Of a stretch of 64,000 nucleotides of DNA, positions 13,158 through 27,600 are shown in pieces (the stretch's first letter is position 1; the number at the start of each line of letters is the position of its first letter). The stretch spans positions 49,013,678 to 49,077,677 of the forward strand of contig CM049307.1 in NCBI GenBank assembly GCA_026874595.1, written 5' to 3'. The translations under genes and the position numbers were made by a program. This DNA is from Sipunculus nudus (taxonomy: Eukaryota; Annelida; Sipuncula; Golfingiida; Sipunculidae). The notes under the pieces are model-generated. The model was not told where the DNA came from, ran no database searches, and saw only the letters and a list, made by a program, of their open reading frames with translations.

Positions 13158-14315
13158 CTAGTATTACAGTTAAGTGTAAGATTAAAAAAAAATAAGGATT
13201 GTTTTCAGTATACGTTAATTCTAAACCAGGGTTAGATATATAATATATCAAAATTAACTCAGAAAAATATTATTCTCCGAATAGCATGGGGGATGATTAC
13301 ATTGACCATACCTACTTGCTTATATAAAAGTGGGAGGGGGATGTTGTATTGACGCCCGTGTACCGGGGCATCTTGCGGCTTGCCGAGCCATCATCCACAT
13401 TTTACACCTTCCCGCGTTCGTTGTCGTGGACTAATCGTATCTTTATCCATGTTGATGTTCGCTAACGGATCGATACCAGGAACTGACGGCGCCCTCTGAG
13501 GTGATTAATGCAGACGTACCTTTGTCTTCTGTATAAGGACGGATTTAGAAAGAGAGTGGCTGTACTATAACCGGTTAGAAGTCTTAGTAAAGGCAGACAT
13601 TGTGTAGGAATTGTGGATATGTCGATCATGTGATCTTATGAAATATGGACAACTGTTTAAAAGGAACATATTTAAATATTTGCTTAACTTTTGTGAGCCT
13701 GTAGTATTAAAGGTTGTATTAATTATCCCGTGAATGCACCTATATGGCATGCATGCTGGGGGGAAGTAGGATAGCGATTAACATTACGTCGGACATTTAT
13801 AAAGCTTACGTTATTTATATCGCTGATATTACTGAACTATATTACTACCTGAAATTTCATTCTTGGACAACTATATATAGTAGCATGCATTGAAAATATG
13901 CGGCTGTACAATGAAAAGAAAGAGCATGCAAATTGGTGACCCTTATGCAAATGTGCATTTCCAAAGATTTCCAGCTTAATTCTGGGTGCTTCGATATAAA
14001 CCATTGTTACTGTGTGCCTATTTTGCACAACTGACAGCGTTTAGTATTGTGTCCTCCCGTGCTTTATTCTCACCGTGAATGTACACATGTACGTAATATT
14101 GTGTGAATATTAAGTATCATGCTGCCTATAGTTGTCGTGTGGATATAAATCGATTCTACCGTAGCACTGGCTGTCTCGTATATAATTGCGTTCACAATGT
14201 TTTAAATCCAGCTGTTACTACTGCCATTATAGGTATCTAATGTATTTAGCATGTTTTATTTATGTTTTCACTGCAGATATTTATGAAGTGTACACAGATA
14301 TGAGACAAATGAAAA

Positions 14316-14394
<79 letters not shown>

Positions 14395-17300
14395 AAACAC
14401 GTTCCACGTTCCTGGATTAATGACGATTTAGTGTTCAATATAGTCATCCAGGTCTCTATATGTTAAGATTGCGTGGCGCCCCGCTCGTGCAGGTTTACGA
14501 AAAATTTTCAGAAGTGTTGACTAAAAAGTTGTATTTTTTTTCTGATGATCGTTACAACACGTTTTAAGAACACGTTCCACAAATATGTTAAAATTAGTAA
14601 AATGTAATGGCTTAATCCATACATCGTGTAAATGACAAACTTGTGTCAAAATTGATAAGGTTTTATTGGTGTCATAACACATTATATTATGCTATCAGAC
14701 TTCTAGGACCTATATTTATTTAAATGCAACGCACCGCAGTGTACACAGGGAGAGCTGTGTATCGTTGACGCAGCCCAGACATTATTAAGTGCAAGCAGTA
14801 TATAATTATAAATCAGAGCTTATGTATCCCGTGTATAAAGCAAGTGTACGGCCCCTAGATTTTATGTGACATTTTATCATTCATTTTTCAACACCCAACA
14901 ATTCAAATTTCAAATGTCTGAACCCATTGGCATTATTTGGTCACCCTATCTATGTCCTCATCCATGTCGCCTCATCATCATCTACATTTCCGTCCGTTAA
15001 CATCAAACCTGGTCATGATATACATTGATACAATTGGTGGTTGTAATGTGATACCGACTCACAAAGTAACCATGCAGCGCAGGTTTAGATAATTTAAACA
15101 ACGCGGAAGAGGATTGCATTTATTATTTGGCAGGGAATTTACCGTACAAAAATATGAATCAGCGGACATCAGTATATGTAAAGCCCGCCAGACATGTACC
15201 CGGTAATATTTAATGGGGCAGTGTTTGTCTTGGACTATCACAAGTCATTAGGGGCGGAATGTGTATACAGGGGACGTGGGGGCGGCTCTATATGTCGATC
15301 AGGTGTTACCAGCTGGACGCAGTCGGCACAGTGTAGCAACTCTGAAATCCCAACTTTGTGTGTATCTGTTTGTGTTTGAGTATGTAGGTATGTGCATGTA
15401 TACGTCAGAGAGAGAGAGAGAGAGATACGTTGCACTCTGCACCATAGTGACACTAATAATATATGTCGTATTATTGTATGGTTATCCTGTAACTATGTGA
15501 ATTTTTATGCCCCCGCCACAAAGTGGCCGGGGCATATAGTTTTACCCATGTCCGTCATTCCGTCCTTCCGTCATTCCGAAATCAAACAGTTGTACGGACT
15601 TTTTTTCGCAATGCCTGCAGATATTGGCCTGATTTTTGGTGTATAGGCAGATATAGACCAGTTACAGATCGAGTTCGCGTTTCGTCCCGGTTGACCTACT
15701 TTTGACCGTTTTACGGCTCCTAAACTTAGAAAATTTCATGAAAAATAGAAATATTCATGACAGATACACATGTACTGACTTTTTTTCGCAATGCCTGCAG
15801 ATATTGGCCTGATTTTTGGTGTGTAAGCAGATATAGACCAGTTACAGATCGAGTTCGCGTTTCGTCCTGGTTGACCAACTTTAGACCGTTTTACGGCTCC
15901 TGAACATAGAAAATTTCATGAAAAATATGAAATTTCATGACAAATACACATGTACGGACTTTTTTTCGCAGTGCCTGCAGATATTGGCCTGATTTTTGGT
16001 GTGTGGACAGATATAGACCAGTTACAGATTGAGTTCGCGTTTCGTCCCGGTTGACCTACTTTTGACCGTTTTATGGCTTCTAAACTAAGAAATTTTCATG
16101 AAAAATAGAAATATTCATGACAGATACACATGTACGGACTTTTTTTCGCAATGCCTGCAGATATTGGCCTGACTTTTTATGTGTGGGCAGATATAGACCA
16201 GTTACAGATCGAGTTCACGTTTCATCCCGATTGACCTACTTTTGACCGTTTTACGGCTCCTGAACATAGAAAATTTCATGAAAAATATGAAATTTCATGA
16301 CAAATACACATGTACGGACTTTTTTTCGCAATGCCTGCAGATATTGGCCTGATTTTTGGTGTGTCCGCAGATATTGACCAGTTACAGATGGAGTTCGCAT
16401 ATCATCCCGGTTGACCTACTTTTGACCGTTTGACGGTGCTCTAACATAGAAAATTTCATAAAAAGGTGCACATGTATGGACTTTTTTTCGCAGTGCCTGC
16501 AGATACAGGCCTGACTTTTGGTGTGTAGGCAGATAATGACCAGTTACAGATCGAGTTCTTGTTTTGTCTCAGTTGACCTACTTTTGACCATTTGACTGCT
16601 CCTGAACATAGAAAGTTTCATGAAAAATATAAATTTTCATAACAAATGCATATGTACTGACTTTTTTTCCTCAATGCCTGCAGATACCACCATGATTTTT
16701 TTTGTGTGGGCAGATAATGACAGTTACAGATCGAGTTTGCGTTTCATCCCGGTTGACCTACTTTTGATTGTTTTACGGCTCCTAAACATAGAAAATTTCA
16801 TGAAAGACAGAAATTTTTATGGAAAATGCACATGTATGGACTTTTTTTCGAAATGCCTGCATATACTGGCATGATTTTTGGTGTGTTGCTTGATAATGAC
16901 CCGTTACAGATCGAGTTTGCATTTTGCCCTTGTTGACCTACTTTTGACCATACCACACCTCCTGACCTTAAAAAAATTTCCAAATTTTACAAATGTTTCT
17001 AATTTGCCCAAGGCGGGGGCATTCGTGTCGTTCCGACATATCTAGGTTTCGTGATTACTTCTTACGAGAGAGAAAGAAACAGAAAGAGAGAGTAAATATA
17101 TATATTCCGAGGCAGTCATCTAAACACTGTATATGACAGATGAATGTAAATACTTTCAGTTATATAGGGTAGATATCGATTCCCTAATACTCATATACTG
17201 TACTCGTACCACATTCATCAGTCATATACACTTCACGTATTGTATGTGTAATGTTATATACTTGTGTTTACATAGAGGCTGATCCATGGACAGATATATA

Positions 17301-18557
17301 TGTGCCATATTCATTATCTTTTCCATCCCCTAATTATACACCAAAATACACACATGTAATGTTAACTATACCAGGTTTGGTGGTTGTATTTAATAAATGT
17401 TTATAGATTCTCACGTAGTAACTTTCTGATCCTCTAGGTTCATATTACGCCCCCCCCCCCCCTTTTCCAGAATCGTGGATCAGCCCCTTATCTACTCCTC
17501 TTGACATTTGCTCTGCACGTGGACGGCATATGAAAGGACACTTGTACTGTTTGTGCGACATGGATACACGATCAGGAAGTGATACTCGAGACTAAATATC
17601 TTAATGTGTGTCAGATTATTTGCTCAAATATGTGTCAATCTGTCGTTGTAAAACCACAACGACGTCCCGCGGGTATCGCACATTGCACCTTCACTTTAAC
17701 TGACATTTAAAAATTCTCTGAACACTGCTTTACTTAAGACCGGATAAGAACACCGTCATGAACTTTTCTCAGCCGTATCGTAAAACTTACGGAGCTTGCG
17801 GCTTAATTTCCGCAATTGGTTCAAACGGTGAATAATATTAATTTTTTTCGGTACTAGACGATTGGATGTATCTTTCGCGTATATATTGATCGAGTTCAGA
17901 TTGAAATGCTTTTAAAGAAACCTAAACCATGAAAGAACAACCTAAAAGAGTCATATTAAGCAAACACAGACTGCAGATTTACTTGTAAGAAAATGTTTAT
18001 CCAGAATTGCCATTATTATGTGAACCTCCTGTACTGTCACCACTGTCATATACTTTGTGGACTAAACGTAACATATCTATAGGAAACTTTGAGAAACAAT
18101 GCGGTTTATTCATATCTAAAATTTCAAATTTAGTTCCATTAATGAGTGAGAATTCTCAGTAGGCGGCCACGTGTTGAAACAGCATGATGTACTGTCAATT
18201 AATTTCGTTTATTCCTTTTTTTAAAGATACATGAACGCGCATTCCGCTATCTTACAAACGCGCATGCGCAGTTTAATCAATGACTTGCTTTTAGTTTTTG
18301 CAAAATGCTAGATTCACTTTCATTAAATCAATGTATTTACTAATGATTGTAAAGTATAAAGTAATTAAGATTGCCAAAAAAAGTCTGATTGCTATATAAA
18401 ATATAGGCTCATGACAGCCAGTCACAGGAAGCTGAGAGCGGAGGAAAATTCCTGGAAGAGTATTAGCAATTAGAAATGTAACGTGAACGCGAAAAATCTC
18501 ATAACAGACAACTGATCTCTTTCCTTGTCTGTCTGTCTGTCTGTCTCTCTGTCTGTT

Positions 18558-18638
<81 letters not shown>

Positions 18639-21600
18639 GTGCATATTCATGAAGAAAATCTGTTTTCGTACATTTTCATGTTATTAAGACTTTTATTTTC
18701 TTTTCCTCCGAATTTATCTTGAAGTTGGCAACTTTAGACCTGTACATGGTGAAATGTGTTTCCTCTATAGTTATGCTCGATTTGTTGATCGAGGTGTAAG
18801 TAAAATATGAAATTGACGCTTGTTCCAAGGTGGAGAACGTTCCGTATTCTTTGGTTCGAAATTTGATTGATTCTTAACACAAGGAGGACAGCGATGACAA
18901 GAGTAATCTTCCTGCTCAACCTCGTAAACGCACTAATCTATATTTAGGTTTAATCATATAAAAATGGAGGATTTGCATTTAGAAAATGTTTCAGGTTTGA
19001 ATTCTATCAAAAAGTGGTACAATTATAACCTTAAACAACACTAATTTCAATAACTGGTCGGGTATCGGAAACGCAAAAGGTGGTGGAAAGCATAAATCGT
19101 CTAACAGGTGTACGTATAAATTTGAACAAACACTTCATATCCTGTTTAGGTGTGCAAGGATTTTAGAGAAAACGCAAGGAACCCTGAATCGGAGTGGTTT
19201 TATAAACATGTCACCTGGATGATCCAGTTGAGGTCTGCCAAAATAGTTCGTCCGGTGTGACCTACGGTTAGATCAGCAACATGATGCGACGACCCAGTTA
19301 ATGCGGTGGGTGCTTACGCGATATGAACAGTGTTCTCTTGGAGGGGCTTGTCTCACGTCAACCTCTCAAACAGACCCGGCAGCAACCCCTGACGATCGAT
19401 GGAGCGTCCAGTCAGCCAACGCCAGATCTGAACGATAGCGAAAGCATCTGTCACGATCCGATAAGTAAACAACGTTATGAATAGTAGGTTGATACGGCGT
19501 CATGGCTTTCTGAGATGTTCCCCCGACTGCTCCAGATCGTAGAATTTTTATACCTTTGTGTTACGCGATTCGGAGTTTTCATGTGGCCGTGCTGATCTTG
19601 AAGCTGAAGAGTAAATGTGCTCTTTCTGGTGTTCAGATCCTCGCGTGGTGGTGTATATATTACGAATTGATGTTTGACTTTAGAGAGTATACCTTAACGT
19701 TTCAACATCAAAGTCAAGATAGCAAATAGTACACGCCAGGATTAGTATTCTAGGGTTACGAATGTTAATAGAAATACGTTATGTTAAGTTATAAATGATT
19801 CGTAGTAACCTAATTTTGGACTGTAGCGTGGGGCAGAGCTTCTGGGAGTTAACAGGTTTTGACTTCCGCGTCTATCATGGGGCAGTATAGAGAAAGCTTT
19901 AGAGTACATTGTATATAGTTCGCATTCGGTTACTATTCCATCGCAATTTATGAGAAATTGAACGGTGTTTTATGCAGGTAATTGAACAACCCCTGACGTC
20001 ACGCCCTGCAAGAACGGAAATTGTTGTTTTCAGGTTAGAAGTCGGAAGAAAGGGCCACTGATGATTGCGACCTCTTCCGCAAATTATAGTACTAACCTTC
20101 AGTTGATTTAGGTATATTTATGTCTTTCTTCGTTCGGGGTTTTTATAAGTCATTAATTTCCGGGCATTCAAGAACCAAACAGACTTTACAAGAAAAGGGG
20201 TTGATTTAAAAGCACGATGTCCATTCTTCTGCAAAATCACCCCGCGTGATAAAGCAAATATATTCCATTATAATTTTTTTATTAAATAAAAAACTGCACC
20301 AAATGTTGTATTTCTTCTTTGAGCATCAAAAATAGTATCCTCAACATGACGTATGCCAGTAGGAGCATCTAGCTTTATTGAAGGCAAAACAATATCCATG
20401 GGAAGTAATTTACAGAAATATTCTGTTTTTTTTTTAGCTCAGCTGATTGAAAGTCATCTGAGCTATAGCGATCACTCTTTTTTCGTCGTCCGTGGTGCCG
20501 TCTCTCTGTCCGTCCGTTAACCAGGCACAAACTGTAACCGCTGGACCTTGAATCTTCTGACGTGCAGGGAGGTCCATGGAAAAAGACTCCTTGGAAACCT
20601 GAAATTACGTCTCTGTTTCCCGTATCCTCGGAGCTATGGGACTCATAAGTACCCCATCAGAATAATTAAAAATGTAAACAAAAGATCCAGTATCTGAACA
20701 GCTAATGCACTGATCACCATGATTCTTTGCACGCATATTCATCATAGAGAGTTTCATCAATTCTTTAAGACAAGTGGCGCCACCGGGAATGTTTCCAATT
20801 TTTTATGCATGTTTTCTCCAATTTTTGATACCTTTAAAGACGCGGTCGTCCGTTAACAGGACACAAATCGTTACCACTTGACCTGGAATCTTCTAAGTTG
20901 ACATCCAGGGAAGTCCATGAAAAAATCTCCTTGGAAACCTGAAAATAGTTCTCTGTTACCCTTATCCTCTGAGCTATGGGGTTTGTAAGTACCCCTCAGA
21001 ATAATTTAAAATTTGATACAAAAATTCCATGCAGTTTCTGAAAAACTAATGCATTCATCACCATTATTATTTGCATGCACATTCAATCTTAAGCGTTTCA
21101 GTTCCTTCAGACTGGTGTCGCCACCTGGATTTTTTTAATTTTTTATTTTTGAGACCTTCAAAGATTGTCCTAGAATTGCACCTAGAAACTTCTATCATGA
21201 CATCCAGGAAGGTCATTAAAAATCTCCTTGGAAACTGAAATTAGGTCTCCGTTACTCTTATCTTCCAAGCTATGCTTTAGTTGAAAGGGGATACCATCTA
21301 GAAAATTTTGCATTCAGTTGATGAAATTCCTTTTGCGAATGTCTTCCTAGTCAACTTATCGTTAAGACCCCTGGTTCATTTGTTTTCTGTTTGAGTCCCT
21401 TTTTAAACAAATAACAAATTGGTAAAAGATGAACTGATTTTGAGGAGAGGACAATTTGTAAGCTTACGAAATCTCCGAATCCAACTGACATGAACAAAAT
21501 TGAATACACGGGGGGATAATGGCTAACATCATGTAACGCTCACCCACGCATGACTTATCTGTTTCTGAAAAAGAGAAAAAAAGAAGTAAGAGTGTGACCT

Positions 21601-24600
21601 GAAAATTACAGAAAAATTCTTTTGGGAAATAAGTCGGACTTTTTTTCTTAAATTGAAACAGCGGCTCTTTTGCTCTTTACCAGCTGTGTTCATAAGTGGG
21701 AGGATGACAGGAGTAAGGATGGACCGCCAATCAATCGTATTGACGTTATAGTTAATTGTAGCTTATTGTGGGAGGTGGACACCACACAGTGCTTCTAATA
21801 TCGACTGTATGAGCCCATTGTATGGATACACCAGGAGTGGGTGCTATTATTAGTGTATTAATCGAAGACTCAAAAGCAAGAAACACGTGGGTAGACAAAT
21901 GTGCTGTTATATGGTACATATAATGGCTTTAGTAGCGTGTTTTGGTGTGAAAAGGGTAGACTTTATTTGCCGCTAGAAAGTCAGTGCTTTGTTTAAACTG
22001 TGTCTTGATAACGTGCAGACTAATTTTTAAAATTGTATCTCATTCTGAGATATTATGAGCTGACGGTATGACAAAAGGCAAGATGACACAAGATATATGA
22101 AGACATTTCGAACTACATGAAGTCAAGATACGTTCATATATGTATGTATGCTAGTTACAATAATAAACCATAACATTTTGACCCGTAAACAATAAAAAAA
22201 GAACAAAAAAAAAAACAAAAACAAGATGACCAGAGGTCACGCGCTTGCCGGAAATGGAAATGATACAGACAGATAGACAGAGAGTGCATGTAGAAACAGT
22301 CATATGAATGAGCAACATTGTGGGGGCAGCAGAAACGGATAATATGTTTATTTATGCATGCTGACCTTTAACAGCTGCATATCTTTCTAGTGTAAAAGGG
22401 ACCAAGTTCAAAATTTTTTCATGAAATCCCGTTAATCTCGTTTGACAAGAAGCAGTGAGACGTTTTCAGGTTTGTCATGTCAAGCTGGCCAAATGATATG
22501 AAATGCCGAAAACTAGACCTGTCTAGCTATAAAAGCCGCTGAGTTATAAGCATTTGCATGAAATCTCGTGTTTTCTCGTTTGACGGGAAATGGTGCGAGC
22601 TTTGGCGAGATTTCCAGTTTTGTCATGTCAGGTTTGTCAAATATTACAAAATGCCGGAAACTAGACCTGTCTAGCTGCAAAAGTCGCCGTGTTATCAGCA
22701 TTTACGTGAAATCATGTTTTTTTCTCGCTTGACGAGATATAGTACGAGATTTGGCAAGACGAGCAGTTTTATTATGTCAAGACGGCCAAACGTTACGAAA
22801 TGGCGAAAACTAGATCCGTCTAGCTGTAAAAGTCGCCGAGTTATAAGCATTTCCGTGTCGATCGTGTTTTCTCGTTTGACGAGATATGGTGCAGGATTTG
22901 GCCAGTCTTGTAGATTTGTCATATCAAACTCTCTAAATGTTATGAAATGGCGAAAATTACATCTGTCTAGCTGTAAAAGTCGCCGAGTTATTAGCATTTC
23001 TGTGAAATCTCCTTTTTTATTGTTTGACGAGATATGGTGCGAGATTTGGCCAGTCTTGCAGGTTTGTCATGTCAAGCCGTCCAAAATGTTAATGAATGCC
23101 AAAAACTAGACCTGTCTAGCCGTGAAAGTCGCCGACTTATATGCATTTCTGTGAAATCTCGTTTTTCCACATTTGACCAGATATAGTGCGAGATTTCGCC
23201 AAGTATCGCAGTTTTACTATGTCAAGTTGGCCAAATGTTACCAAATGCCAAAAACTAGACCTGAGTAGCTGTAAAAGTCGCCTAGTTATAAGCATTTCCA
23301 TGATATCTCGTTTTTTTCTCGCTTGACGAGATATGGTGCGAGATTTGGCCTGATTTCTTTTCTGGCGTGTCAAGCTGGTCATATGTTATGAAATGCCGAA
23401 AACTAGACCTGTGTAGCTGTAAAAGTCGCCGAGTTATAAGCATTTCCGTGAAATCTCGTTTTTTCTCGTTTGACGATAAACCGAGCGAAATTTGACGAGA
23501 CTTGCAATTGAATGACTTAGAACCAAGGGGAAGCAGCCTTATGCAAAAAACTAGACCCTTGAAACATAAATATTAACCGAGATAGAAGCCAAAAACTGCA
23601 TATTTTCAGATCGTCAAGTTTAACCCACAAATTTGGTCACCATGGTAACGGCAGCACAAAGCTACATGTGCGGAGGAATAAGCCAATGTTCCTAGTTTAA
23701 GATACAACGATAAAAATTGTGCCATGTTTAAAATTATTTTAGATATTGCAGAAGGTACCACGCCCCCTGGTGGCTATTTCCAAAATATGAAAAACTGATT
23801 TCGAGATATTTATGAATAACACAAAATATATCAATTTCAAAGCCATTGTTAAAAAATGCAACCTGAAGGTCATATTTAATGAAATCTCGAAGACTCTCGT
23901 TTGACGAGAAATGGTGCGAGATTTGGCGAGACTTTCAGTTTTATCATGTCAAGCTGCCTATAAGGTACATAATGACCAAAACCAGACGTCTGTAGCTTAA
24001 AAATTGACAAAGTTACAAAAAATGGTCGTGTTATTTCCAATTTCCATGATTTTTGCCCAAAAAATGTAACCATGGTAACGGCAAATTTAAGTAAGCTACA
24101 TGTCAAAAGAAAGGCCAGGTGATGACGAAAAAAAATGAGCTATTGCAGAAGTGGATAAGCCTATTTATGGCGAAGTTATAGTGCAAAAACCGTTAACCAT
24201 ACCTGTCGTGACCTTGACCCTTGACCTTGGAGCAATGTTGACCAAAAACAATAGGGCACCTAGAAATCGGTTTGTCAATCAAGCCTGTAAGTTTCAAGTT
24301 GATTGATGCAAAAGTGTGGCCTGGAGAGTCGTGACAAACAAACAAAAAAGAGACAATCAGACATACGCAACTGACGAACATGCTTGCCGAAATCGAAGAT
24401 TTCCGGCAAGCAAAAAAAAAAACAGCTATAGAGTTCAAGATTTCAAGATGAAAATTTGATTTACTCAGGTGCTAAGCTTTATTATCTAAAATCGTCAATA
24501 TAAACGTCGGTCGCCAATAAACGCAATAATATTGCCTGTCTGGACATCGTCCAATTAACACGAAATCGTCCATATTTCCTTAATCTGGAGATTATCAATG

Positions 24601-27600
24601 AGGGATAGGATACGCATGGTTCACATGTCTACCCTGTGACGATATATGCCGTCTGATAACCCTGGAGAAAAGAGATAAACACGAGGATGATTTATTCCTT
24701 ATGGTTTAGGTGTTCCAGTCGTCTGGTTGTAAATCCCAAATGACTAACTTGAGGATAGCGGCAACGCCCCGGATCAAGGAAGCTCCCGACCGTATCAGTC
24801 GTTGCTATGGATACTACTGTATATTCGAATTTATATATTTGTATCCACCAAAACAAAGTTTTGCGGATACTATGTTTTTGACCGGGTTCCGCCGCCGCCG
24901 CCGCGTTCGTTTCCGGAATACAACTCTGAGACCACTGGACAAATTTTTCCGAAACTTTACACGATGATCGGGTCTTATGTGAACTGGTGCAAAAATGTTA
25001 TGCGTTGACCTCTGACCTTTCCTCTCTCTAGTGCGTCCATCTGTGCGTCTGTTTTGACAAAATAACCCACATATCTTCGGACTCGTTTGACCAATCAGGA
25101 AAAAAAAAAGTTTACACAAATGTAGCCTATGGATAGCTTTAAAACATACATTGAAATGGTGGCGCCACCTGCAACCATTTTTGCACAGCGTCCATGTGTT
25201 CATCAGCCTTGGGATAAGATCACTAATATTTCTGCAGTGAATGGACTTATCCACCTGAAATTTTGCATGTGTATTCATCCTCGATAGCTTTCTGGATTTT
25301 ATGACAGGTGGCGCCACCTACATTCACGTTCAGGCTGCAGACATCCAGGCTTATATCTAAGGACTGGTTTGACGTATCCTCCCGAAATTTTGCATGTGTA
25401 TAGATCTCATAGCTCTTTAACATACGCAAAACTGGTGGCGCCACCTGCAACCATTTTTGCACAGAGTCCGTCTGTTTGTCTGCCGTGGGATAAAACACTT
25501 GTATCTCGGCAATGGTTTGACTTATCTGCCTAAAGTTTTGCATGTATATACATCTTGGACAGCTTTCTCGATTTTGTGGTAGGTGGCGCCACCTACTCTC
25601 ACGTTCAGGCTGCAGACATCCAGGCTTATATCTCAGGACTGGTTTGACGTATCCTCCCGAAATTTTGCATGTGTATAGATCTCATAGCTCTTTAACATAC
25701 GCAAAACTGGTGGCGCCACCTGCAACCATTTTTGCACAGAGTCCGTCTGTTTGTCTGCCGTGGGATAAAACACTTGTATCTCGGCAATGGTTTGACTTAT
25801 CTGCCTAAAATTTTGCATATGTATACAACTTGGATAGCTTTCTAGATTTTGTGGTAGGTGGCGCCACCTACATACACATTTCGGCTGCAGTCATCCATAC
25901 TAATATGCAACACACCTCACTCTATTTCCCCTTGCCACTCGATCGATGTCTCACTTCACCCGTCCCACTCTGATTTCGGGGGATACACGTAGTCGCTTGT
26001 CGACTTCCCGTATTCAAGTCTATAAAAGATTTAAAATTCAAATATCTGATATCACAGTATCCCGCTTACGTTTACACAACATTAAAAGATAAACGGCTTC
26101 GCGTTAAAATTGTTTTGAATTGTGTTTATAAATATTATTTCATATAAGCACAGAAAAGAATTTCATAGTTTGGCAGTTTAGTCAGCCCAATTTAGTTTTT
26201 ATAAGGTATAATCTCTGATATGAGGCAGTCAGTGTGTTTTTAGCTGAGCTGACTGTAAGTCATCTGTGCTATAGCGATCACTCTTTGTCCGTCGTCCGTC
26301 CGACCATCCGGCCGTCTGTCCGTTAACAAAAATAACACAAATCGTAACCACTGGACCTAGAATCTTCTAACTTTACATCCAGAGTGGTTCATGAAAAATC
26401 TCCTTGGAAAGCTGGAATTAGGTCTCTGTTACCCATATTCTTTAAGCTATGGGGCTCCGAAGTACTCCCCAGAATAATGACAAATTTGATACAAAAGCTC
26501 AAATATCCAAACAACTATTGCATTAATCACCAAGATTCATTGCTTTGATATTGATCATGGAGTGTTTCATCAGTTTCTGCAGACTGGTGGCGCAACCTGT
26601 ATTTTTTCGATTTTCATATTTTTCTTTCTCTATTTTTGAGACCTCAAAAGATTCTGTCATCTGTTAACAGGGCACAGATCGTAACCACTGAACCTGGAAT
26701 CTTCTCACTTTAAATCCAGAGAGGTCCAAGAAAAGTCTTCTTGGAAACCTGGAATAAGGTCTCTGTTACCCATATTCTTCAAGCTACGGGGCTCCGAAGT
26801 ACCCCCAAGAGTAATGAAAAATTTGATACAAAAGCTCAAATATCTGAACAACTAATGCATTGATCACCATGATTCTGTGCATGGATATTGATCATGGAGT
26901 GTTTTGTCAGTTTCTACAGACTGGTGGCGCCACCTGTATTTTTTCGATGTTTACTATTTTTTTATCTATTTTTGAGACCTTAAAAGATGCGGACATCTAT
27001 TAACAGGGCACAAATGGTAACAACTAGACCTAGAATCCTCTTTCTTGACATGCTGAGAGGCCCATGAAAAGTCCTCTTGGAAACCTGAAATTAGGTCTCT
27101 ATCACCCATATTGTCCGGGCTATGGGGCTCAGAAGTACCCCCTAGAATTATTGAAAATTCGATACCAAAGTAGGGTGCAAATCATAACCATGGGGCCCAG
27201 AATCTTCTAACTTGACGTCCTGAGATTTCCTCAAAAGTTCTCCCCCAGAAACCTGAAATTGGGTCACAGTGACCTATATTCTCAGTAAGTTTGAGCACCC
27301 CAGAAATAATGCAATATACACACAAATTTCCAGATTCCTCCTGAAAGGATGGTTGGATTGTCATCAAATTTGTTGTGCTCATGGGTCTTGATGAACTTAA
27401 GCTAATATGCATGAACAATGATACCACCTGTCTTAAATAGTTGTCTGTGCAAGAACATATTATCAGCACGTCAGTCGGCTGAGCGTCATGACCCACGGGT
27501 CACTTGTTATATGGTGTAAGTGTGTGTATATGTATCAGACGTACAGGCTCACGTATTTTATGTAACAGCAGGGTTTATCGTCTTGTTAACATTCATAAAA

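Noticed and set aside
15507-17022. Possible CRISPR-like array (regular spacing)
   Set aside because: Whole 180-bp units are alike with no unique spacers, and the genome is animal.
18260-18269. NRF1-type GCGCATGCGC as a promoter
   Set aside because: It lies deep in Pc intron 2 with no other promoter elements or exon near it.
22695-23382. ORFs with repeated MLITRRLLQLDRSSFRH phrases
   Set aside because: The repetition follows the 148-bp satellite unit, the frame breaks between units, and no start or conserved domain is present.
24370-24411. CTGACGA...GAAA as a third hammerhead
   Set aside because: The bases between do not form a stem II. They belong to the GCTTGCC hairpin that ends the 148-bp satellite element.
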